Below are positions 1 through 4,345 of a stretch of DNA of 6,211 bases, in pieces. Position 1 is the first letter of the stretch, and every line of letters begins with the position of its first letter. This DNA is from Candidatus Mcinerneyibacteriota bacterium (lineage in GTDB: Bacteria > AUK180 > JAQVHJ01). The position numbers were made by a program, and so were the translations under genes. The notes beneath the pieces were generated by a model that saw only the letters and a list, made by a program, of their open reading frames with translations, made no database searches and was not told the DNA's origin. The stretch is taken from positions 1 to 6,211 of the forward strand of contig DAOVMD010000195.1 of NCBI GenBank assembly GCA_030630935.1, given 5' to 3'.

Positions 1-123
1 CTGTGAGGGGCGGTCGTTCTCACTATTAAATTTATGAGGACGACACGTCTACTCGACACTATATATGATAATGCTTTAATCTATAAAACAACTGCTCTCG
101 GTTCTCTGATATCTGCTCTCTAT

Positions 124-158
124 TCAAGCAACAGAGTTGCTTGAGAATGGGACATTCT
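124..158. repeat. Two overlapping hairpins, first with a perfect 9-bp stem
   Basis: TCAAGCAAC (124-132) pairs exactly with GTTGCTTGA (136-144) around the 3-nt loop AGA. A second perfect palindrome follows directly: AGAATG (144-149), loop GGA, CATTCT (153-158). The two share position 144. No run of T follows, so it is not an intrinsic terminator. It could be a mobile-element end, a REP-like palindrome or a structured RNA; the sequence does not decide between these. Confidence 0.55.
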
Positions 159-245
159 GTTAATGAAAAAGAGTAGCATTATTGATAAAACTTTCTTCTG
201 TCTCCAAAGAAATGTATTTTTCGAATTTCTCAAGAGTGTCCCATT
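146..245. repeat. Inverted repeat, 13 bp arms 74 nt apart
   Basis: AATGGGACATTCT (146-158) is the inverted complement of AGAGTGTCCCATT (233-245), with a single G-T pair. A further inverted pair, CTTGAGAA (140-147) and TTCTCAAG (227-234), overlaps these arms, but the order is crossed rather than nested. The enclosed 74 nt has no gene. It may be the remnant of a small nonautonomous mobile element or a noncoding RNA; no flanking target duplication is evident. Confidence 0.45.
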
Positions 246-257
246 AATCACTCCTTA

Positions 258-382
258 CGAAAGAAAACAAAAAATAAAAACAAAAGAAAAAAAAAGAAAA
301 AATATTTCTTCAGCAGGTTAACGACCGAAGGGAGGAAATCCCGTATAGAGAAGCGTATCGGGAGACTTTTACGAGACTTTTA
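258..382 (+). repeat. Composite repeat, copy A
   Basis: This is the most diverged of three clear copies of one element. It has an A-rich leader (258-302), then a 20-nt box at 306-325 matching the box of copies B and C at 17 of 20 positions, then GGGAGG and ATCCCG, an 11-nt variable middle (344-354), and GTATCGGGAGA (355-365). The tail holds GAGACTTTTA twice (362-371 and 373-382, period 11). TCCCG (339-343) can pair with CGGGA (359-363). It can also pair as TCCC with the upstream GGGA (330-333). It lies on the same strand as copies B and C and has no coding capacity. Confidence 0.75.
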
Positions 383-444
383 ATGGATTATTAAAATATT
401 GTTATGTTTGTTTAGAGCGAATGATATTTAAAGATTCGATTGAG

Positions 445-610
445 TGCAAAAAAATAAATTCTTTAGCAGGTCGACGACTGAAAGGAGGAGATCCCGCTCG
501 TACCGATGTGAATCCGGGATAAACTCCACGCATCGGGAGAACTTAAGAGTAAGGAACCACGTAGGGTTCCCTATTAAAAAACTAACGAAAACTAAGAAAA
601 ACAAAAAGAG
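445..610 (+). repeat. Composite repeat, copy B, interrupted by a 30-nt insert
   Basis: Two 20-nt blocks are identical to copy C: TTCTTTAGCAGGTCGACGAC (459-478) and GCATCGGGAGAACTTAAGAG (530-549). Between them the middle segment is 33 nt, against 9 nt in copy C and 11 nt in copy A, and includes an extra CCGGGA at 514-519. After 549 the similarity to copy C breaks for about 30 nt (550-579), then resumes with AACTAACGAAAACTAAG and an A-rich tail. Frames of about 60 codons on both strands cross this repeat; I regard them as chance. Confidence 0.75.
550..579. repeat. 30-nt hairpin insert within repeat copy B
   Basis: Relative to copy C, this segment is extra sequence inside the GAGAACT-type tail. 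It carries GGAACC (553-558) and GGTTCC (565-570), a perfect 6-bp stem around the loop ACGTAG. The GTAG tetranucleotide (561-564) sits in the loop. The GTAG-plus-palindrome make-up links it to the other hairpins of this window. Whether it was inserted into B or lost from C cannot be decided from two copies, but copy A also lacks it. Confidence 0.55.
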
Positions 611-665
611 CAAAATAAATATTAAATCTTGATCTACGGAACAACTATTCGCTATAAATTCTTTT

Positions 666-683
666 AAAATCGTTTACGATTTT
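666..683. repeat. Hairpin with TTTA loop
   Basis: AAAATCG (666-672) pairs exactly with CGATTTT (677-683) around the loop TTTA. It shares the core CGTTTACG with the hairpin at 742-753, while the flanking stem bases differ in a paired way (ATCG/CGAT against GCCG/CGGC). Confidence 0.55.
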
Positions 684-697
684 TATGAAAATGATGC

Positions 698-721
698 GTA
701 GCCTGGGGCTTCAGCCCTAGG
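698..721 (+). repeat. REP-like element: GTAG plus hairpin
   Basis: GTAG (698-701) is followed directly by CCTGGGGC (702-709), loop TTCA, and GCCCTAGG (714-721), an 8-bp stem with one G-T pair. A GTAG or similar tetranucleotide next to an imperfect palindrome is the known layout of REP elements mobilised by RAYT (REP-associated tyrosine transposases). No RAYT gene is in the window, so the assignment rests on architecture only. Confidence 0.55.
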
Positions 722-741
722 AAAAGGTTAGAAGAACATCC

Positions 742-753
742 GCCGTTTACGGC
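742..753. repeat. Short hairpin with TTTA loop
   Basis: GCCG (742-745) pairs with CGGC (750-753) around the loop TTTA. It is GC-rich within very AT-rich sequence and shares its loop with the hairpins at 666-683 and 826-845. Confidence 0.45.
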
Positions 754-790
754 TAGTATGAAAACAATAAAAAAAATAAAAACATTTTTA

Positions 791-808
791 ACAGGGATTA
801 TCCTGTAG
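791..808. repeat. REP-like hairpin with GTAG at its 3' edge
   Basis: ACAGG (791-795) pairs with CCTGT (802-806), and GTAG (805-808) overlaps the end of the stem. TCCTGTAGG (801-809) recurs exactly at 870-878, which suggests the two belong to one family. Confidence 0.4.
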
Positions 809-821
809 GAATAAAGTGATA

Positions 822-845
822 GTAGCCCCGCAATTTATTGCGGGG
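822..845 (+). repeat. REP-like element: GTAG plus perfect 8-bp hairpin
   Basis: GTAG (822-825) is followed directly by CCCCGCAA (826-833), loop TTTA, and TTGCGGGG (838-845). The stem is perfect and the most GC-rich structure of the left region. TTAGATTAAAA follows rather than a T run, so it is unlikely to be a terminator for + strand transcription. This is the cleanest REP-like unit in the window. Confidence 0.6.
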
Positions 846-866
846 TTAGATTAAAAAAAGACAGAA

Positions 867-886
867 CAGTCCTGTAGGGACGGCTG
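867..886. repeat. REP-like hairpin with GTAG in the loop
   Basis: GTCC (869-872) pairs with GGAC (878-881) around TGTAG, and outer CAG/CTG bases can extend the stem imperfectly. It shares TCCTGTAGG with the element at 801-809. An A-rich stretch and ATTTTTAACA (906-915) follow. Confidence 0.4.
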
Positions 887-918
887 AAAAAAAACAAGAA
901 AAAAGATTTTTAACAATG

Positions 919-943
919 ACAGGAGGAGACGTGTCCGGGATAA
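919..943 (+). repeat. Remnant of the composite repeat (copy D)
   Basis: GGAGGAGA (922-929) and TCCGGGATAA (934-943) match copy B at 484-491 and 513-522 in the same order, with the sequence between them shortened. The AGCAGG box and the AACTTAAGAG box of full copies are absent. The match is short and could be partly chance. Confidence 0.35.
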
Positions 944-1088
944 TTTAAAAACGGCTTAGTGAAATAATTTAATATTGTAAGGATTAACAAACAATAGCAG
1001 AGTTGGTTTATCACTTTATTGCATCACTCTATATTTGAAAAACATTTCATATGATAATAATAAAAAAACTCAGTAACTTAAAAAAATC

Positions 1089-1117
1089 TTGACATTAAGA
1101 GTTATCTATTGTATAAT
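1089..1117 (+). promoter_or_regulatory. Exact-consensus sigma-70 promoter for the barrel gene pair
   Basis: TTGACA (1089-1094) and TATAAT (1112-1117) are both perfect consensus hexamers with the optimal 17-nt spacer. An A-rich stretch directly upstream (1077-1086) resembles an UP element. Transcription should begin near 1124, giving a leader of about 125 nt before the ATG at 1249. This is the form used by most bacteria, not the TTTG / TAnnTTTG form of Bacteroidetes. A strong constitutive promoter suits an abundant outer-membrane protein. Confidence 0.85.
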
Positions 1118-1132
1118 TAAGTATTGTGTTGA

Positions 1133-1159
1133 ATATAATATAGTGTATGTATATTATAT
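1133..1159 (+). promoter_or_regulatory. 10-bp inverted repeat at the start of the leader
   Basis: ATATAATATA (1133-1142) pairs exactly with TATATTATAT (1150-1159) around a 7-nt loop. It starts about 9 nt after the expected transcription start. A 5'-terminal hairpin like this can protect an mRNA from decay; as DNA it could be an operator for a dimeric regulator. All pairs are A-T, so in RNA it would be only moderately stable. Confidence 0.45.
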
Positions 1160-1178
1160 ATATATTAACAAAGAAGTT

Positions 1179-1202
1179 CTTTAAAAGTTTTAAAGGAGGT
1201 GA
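1179..1202 (+). promoter_or_regulatory. Upstream Shine-Dalgarno sequence in a leader hairpin
   Basis: AAAGGAGGTGA (1192-1202) is a near-perfect complement of the 16S rRNA 3' end, yet no ATG, GTG or TTG lies at a proper distance. Only a CTG at 1211, opening a five-codon frame ending in TAA (1226-1228), is near. The palindrome CTTTAAAAGTTTTAAAG (1179-1195) abuts it and its last base is the first G of the motif. It could be a ribosome standby site, or the start of a tiny leader peptide. Confidence 0.5.
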
Positions 1203-1234
1203 AATTTAAACTGCAAATTTTACATTAACAAAAA

Positions 1235-1241
1235 AAGGAGG
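1235..1241 (+). promoter_or_regulatory. Ribosome-binding site of the first barrel gene
   Basis: AAGGAGG lies 7 nt before ATG 1249. This spacing favours the ATG over the in-frame TTG at 1246, which would be only 4 nt away. Confidence 0.85.
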
Positions 1242-1248
1242 CATCTTG

Positions 1249-2751
1249 ATGAAAAGAAGCTTAGCAGTTGTTTTTATTCTTGCACTTTTAGTAACAAGTG
1301 CATTTGGTTATTCATTGCGTATGGAGACGATGGGTCGTATCTCATATGCACTTGAAGATTTTGAAACTGATGTAATGCGGAATCCTGCTTGCATTTCAAA
1401 TCTTGATCAAAACTATTTCAGGTTATCTCTTGGTATGGAGGGTGCTGCAACAGAAATAGAGACCAAATATGATGAAGTAGCCGTCGGTAACTGGATAGGA
1501 AAAGGTTGGGATAACTGGGGCTATTCCAGTATGCCGATAAATATTCTTGGATTCTATAAGTTTGGCACTATTGCAATTGGCCTTCAGTTTGATATGCCGA
1601 GTGAGTCCTGGACTTATGAGCGCGGGACTGATGAAGCGCAAATCGGTGGAACTGACATTGAAATTGATAAATGGAACGATGAGTTTTCTCAAAGTATCAC
1701 AAATTTTGCTTTAACCTTAGGGTCAAAGTTTGGAAATTTTGCAGTTGGTTTAAATTTTGGTCAGACCAAACATATAGGTACATATACAGATGAATATCAA
1801 GAAGACGGAGAAGGAGTCTGGGATCATGATTGGGATAAGAATGAATCTGATCTTACAGCTGATAATACCTTCTATGGTTTTGGTTTAGTATACCCTACCG
1901 GTAAGCTGAAACTTGAATTTGCATATAAGATGTCAAGTGTATTAGTAGAAATTGAGGAGACCAAAGATGATGATTATGACAGCGCCACTGATACAACAAC
2001 AACGGGTGATGTTGCAGATCATGATATTTATCCTATTGAAGAGACTACTTTAGACAGCAGTTTAATTCATCTCATGGCAAAGTATAAATATACAGAAGAG
2101 ATTGATGCAACAGCTGTAGTTGGCATTATTGTTCATAATGCAGAGCCGGTAAGTAAGTATTCAACATTTCCTGACTTTACTAATACAGAAGTTGCAATTA
2201 ACCAAACCAATATTGGCTTTGCCGTAGGTTTCCATAAAGAGAAATACAAGTTTGGTATTGAGATGGACTATAATATGTTTGACCTTGAAGTATCTGAATA
2301 TCGTGTAGATACCTGGATTCCATGGGCTACATATAAGAGAACAGACATTACTGCTTCAGCAAAAATGATAATTTGGAAAGCCGGTGCAGAATATCAGGCG
2401 ATGGATAAATTAACATTAAGAGCCGGAGTTATTAAATATGCTCCACTTTCAGCAACAATGGAAGTTACTAATTATAATGCACTTGGAGAAATTACTAATA
2501 CCCAGGAAACGACTTATGACTTACTAAATACCGGAAATTTTATGGTTGCTTCTTTTGGTTTTGAATATAAACTTTCAAATCAGATGAGTCTTGAATATGG
2601 CTATATTGGTGGTAAAGCATTACTTAATCTTGATGCACTTACTCTCGTAACGGATCTTGGCGGTTATGCTTATTCATTTGATGAAGGTATAACAGCATTT
2701 ACTCCGATGTCATTTACGACTCATAAGTTCTCAATAAAGTATAACTTCTAA
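1249..2751 (+). CDS. Outer-membrane beta-barrel protein, FadL/PorV-like (paralog 1)
   Basis: The product is a 500-residue exported protein, probably an outer-membrane barrel. Residues 1-20 form a signal peptide: MKRS, a hydrophobic core, then cleavage after SAFG. The mature N-terminus reads YSLRMETMG, followed by ALEDFETDV and RNPA (44-47). This resembles the MGGAG...ALADD...NPA pattern at the start of FadL and PorV/PorQ-type barrels. Alternating hydrophobic and polar stretches rich in Tyr, Phe and Gly follow, separated by acidic Asp/Glu/Thr-rich segments that look like external loops (around residues 180-205 and 235-270). It ends in IKYNF, with the terminal Phe typical of barrel proteins recognised by BamA. 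The start is ATG 1249, 7 nt after AAGGAGG. It is first in an operon with a paralog 30 nt downstream. Substrate and exact family are not identifiable from sequence alone; a generic porin is the main alternative to a FadL/PorV-type protein. Confidence 0.8.
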   Translation: MKRSLAVVFILALLVTSAFGYSLRMETMGRISYALEDFETDVMRNPACISNLDQNYFRLSLGMEGAATEIETKYDEVAVGNWIGKGWDNWGYSSMPINILGFYKFGTIAIGLQFDMPSESWTYERGTDEAQIGGTDIEIDKWNDEFSQSITNFALTLGSKFGNFAVGLNFGQTKHIGTYTDEYQEDGEGVWDHDWDKNESDLTADNTFYGFGLVYPTGKLKLEFAYKMSSVLVEIEETKDDDYDSATDTTTTGDVADHDIYPIEETTLDSSLIHLMAKYKYTEEIDATAVVGIIVHNAEPVSKYSTFPDFTNTEVAINQTNIGFAVGFHKEKYKFGIEMDYNMFDLEVSEYRVDTWIPWATYKRTDITASAKMIIWKAGAEYQAMDKLTLRAGVIKYAPLSATMEVTNYNALGEITNTQETTYDLLNTGNFMVASFGFEYKLSNQMSLEYGYIGGKALLNLDALTLVTDLGGYAYSFDEGITAFTPMSFTTHKFSIKYNF

Positions 2752-2770
2752 TTATAATCATAAGGATAAT

Positions 2771-2774
2771 GGAG
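2771..2774 (+). promoter_or_regulatory. Ribosome-binding site supporting a CTG start
   Basis: GGAG lies 7 nt before CTG 2782, an ideal distance. It is 31 nt before the first in-frame ATG at 2806, too far to serve that codon. The site therefore decides in favour of the unusual start. Confidence 0.6.
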
Positions 2775-2781
2775 AAAATAT

Positions 2782-4275
2782 CTGAGTAAATTAGCAGTTA
2801 TTATAATGGCTTTAGGTCTTCTGTTTGTAGGAGCCTTTGGCTATTCATTAAGAATGGAAACAATGGGGTGTTTAACAATTGCCCTTGAGGATTTCGAGAC
2901 AGATGTTTCACGGAATCCTGCAAATATTACCACTCTTAACGAGAATTATTTAAGATTATCATTAGGTATGGAAAGTGCAGATTTAGTAATATCAGATAAA
3001 TGGGATGACATTGTTCCTAACTCTGAATATCAAACGACTAATACTGATTATTCTTATTTCAGTATGCCGATAAGTGTTCTCGGTTTCTATAAAATGGAAG
3101 CATTAGTAATAGGTCTCCAGTTTGATATGCCGAAAGAAACCTATACTTATAATTGGAAATCTGATTGGACACGGCATGGTCAGGAACTTACAAATTACGA
3201 AAATCAAACTCAAAATGATGAGATTGTCAGTAGTATTATCAATATGAATATTGTCCTTGGTTATCAGCTTGGTGAAATTGGAGTTGGAGTAAACTTCGGT
3301 CAGTTAAAAGATGAGTTTACTCTTACACATTCATATACACAGCTTTCCAGTGGTGGTGACACCTCCGAAGAAAGAGAGATTGGGGTTACAACCGATAATG
3401 CATTCTATGGTTTCGGAGCAACTTATCCAACAGGTAATATGGTAGTTGAATTTGCGTATAAAATGTCAACTTTAACAGGCGAAGGCGATTTTAAAAAGGT
3501 AGTTAATGATGGTATTGCAGAAGATCCAACTGATCGCGATGCTTACCCGCTTTTTTTAGCTGAAATTACAACTGATCTGATTCATCTAAAAGTAAAATAT
3601 AAATATACTAAAAATATTGATATTTCCTTTGGAATGGATATGACGACTACTGACCTTAAAGCCGATGTTGAAACAGCATCCTTACCGAAATTTTCACCTG
3701 TAGAAGGTTCACTTAAAGATAATAATATTATGTTTGGTATTGGTTTTCACGAAGATGCTTTTAACTTTGGTCTTGAATTAAATTATAATATGTTCACAGT
3801 TGAAGGAACAGGTTCTGATACCATAGGGAAATCAATGGAGGTTTCAGCCGATGCTAAAATGATAGTATTAAAGGCTGGTGCAGAGTACCAGGCTACCGAT
3901 AAACTCGCATTGAGAGTCGGTGCTTTAAAGTATGTACCTCTTAGTGGCTCAGACGAAAAGAAAGAGTTTGATCCAGCAACAGTAGAATTAGTTGATGCTG
4001 AGAAGTATACCGGTGACGTATTAAATACAAGTAACATGATTATTACTTCATTTGGTGTCGAGTATCAATTTAATAAACAGATGACATTAGAATATGGTTA
4101 TATTGGTGGTAAATACCTTTATAATCAGAATGCAATGAATTTAGTAGCCGAACTTGCTCCTTATGGTGTTGATACGGGATTCAGGATTTATAATGCTGTC
4201 ACGGGATTAGGGACGGCATTGTTTACCCCAATGTCATTCACAAAACATGTATTCTCAGTAAGATATAACTTCTAA
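2782..4275 (+). CDS. Outer-membrane beta-barrel protein, FadL/PorV-like (paralog 2), CTG start
   Basis: The product is 497 residues long when read from CTG 2782 and is a clear paralog of the upstream gene product. Shared blocks include GYSLRMETMG (20-29), ALEDFETDV, RNPA (44-47), LGFYK, IGLQFDMP, FYGFG..YPTG, EFAYKMS, KAGAEYQA.DKL.LR, LEYGYIGGK and a C-terminal FTPMSFT..H.FS..YNF. Differences concentrate in the polar, probably external, loops. Starting at CTG gives a signal peptide of exactly 20 residues (MSKLAVIIMA...GAFG) that aligns gap-free with paralog 1. Starting at ATG 2806 would leave only 12 residues with no positive charge. In-frame TAA at 2767 limits any further extension. It lies 30 nt after paralog 1 with no promoter between, so it is co-transcribed, and it ends 22 nt before a terminator. 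As for paralog 1, substrate and exact family are open. Confidence 0.8.
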   Translation: MSKLAVIIMALGLLFVGAFGYSLRMETMGCLTIALEDFETDVSRNPANITTLNENYLRLSLGMESADLVISDKWDDIVPNSEYQTTNTDYSYFSMPISVLGFYKMEALVIGLQFDMPKETYTYNWKSDWTRHGQELTNYENQTQNDEIVSSIINMNIVLGYQLGEIGVGVNFGQLKDEFTLTHSYTQLSSGGDTSEEREIGVTTDNAFYGFGATYPTGNMVVEFAYKMSTLTGEGDFKKVVNDGIAEDPTDRDAYPLFLAEITTDLIHLKVKYKYTKNIDISFGMDMTTTDLKADVETASLPKFSPVEGSLKDNNIMFGIGFHEDAFNFGLELNYNMFTVEGTGSDTIGKSMEVSADAKMIVLKAGAEYQATDKLALRVGALKYVPLSGSDEKKEFDPATVELVDAEKYTGDVLNTSNMIITSFGVEYQFNKQMTLEYGYIGGKYLYNQNAMNLVAELAPYGVDTGFRIYNAVTGLGTALFTPMSFTKHVFSVRYNF

Positions 4276-4297
4276 TTTTATCTGAAAGGAAATCTTT

Positions 4298-4334
4298 GGG
4301 CGCAAGGATTTTTCTTTGCGCCCTTTTTATTTTT
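4298..4334 (+). terminator. Intrinsic terminator after the barrel gene pair
   Basis: GGGCGCAAGGA (4298-4308) pairs with TCTTTGCGCCC (4313-4323), an 11-bp stem with one G-T pair and the loop TTTT. TTTTTATTTTT (4324-4334) follows. This is a textbook strong rho-independent terminator. It ends the operon of the two barrel genes and lies only 11 nt before the ATG of the phosphoesterase gene. Confidence 0.9.
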
Positions 4335-4345
4335 AATTGAGAACT

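Larger units (their letters stand above)
1..1088. other. Gene-free, repeat-rich intergenic region
   Basis: No open frame here has the combination of length, ribosome-binding site and protein-like composition expected of a gene. The longest frames (about 60 codons on both strands around 428-632) lie on repeat copy B and its A-rich flanks. A 36-codon frame from ATG 34 to TGA 142 has no Shine-Dalgarno sequence and ends inside a hairpin. The region instead holds repeat copies A and B, remnant D, at least six short hairpins between 666 and 886, and an inverted repeat at 146-245. I see no tRNA, rRNA or CRISPR array. Positions 946-1060 hold nothing I can name apart from AT-rich sequence. Small RNAs cannot be excluded. 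Confidence 0.7.

Noticed and set aside
34-144. 36-codon frame starting at ATG 34
   Set aside because: There is no Shine-Dalgarno sequence, no recognisable family, and the frame ends inside a hairpin of a repeat-like region.
258-610. Repeat copies A and B as a CRISPR array
   Set aside because: Only two copies occur here, with different internal lengths and no regular spacers, and the third copy is more than 5 kb away.
428-632. Overlapping open frames of about 60 codons on both strands
   Set aside because: They lie on repeat copy B and its A-rich flanks, have no plausible ribosome-binding site, and give low-complexity or Lys/Arg-rich products.
822-860. GC-rich hairpin at 826-845 as a terminator
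   Set aside because: No T run follows on the + strand, no gene lies upstream to be terminated, and the GTAG prefix fits a REP-like unit better.
1030-1037. TATATTTG, matching the Bacteroidetes -7 promoter motif TAnnTTTG
   Set aside because: No clear TTTG lies at the -33 position, and the exact sigma-70 promoter 50 nt downstream explains the transcript better.
1423-1692. Minus-strand frame inside the first barrel gene
   Set aside because: It is antisense to a clear gene with a signal peptide and paralog, and has no features of its own. The frame at 3783-4037 on the minus strand is rejected for the same reason.
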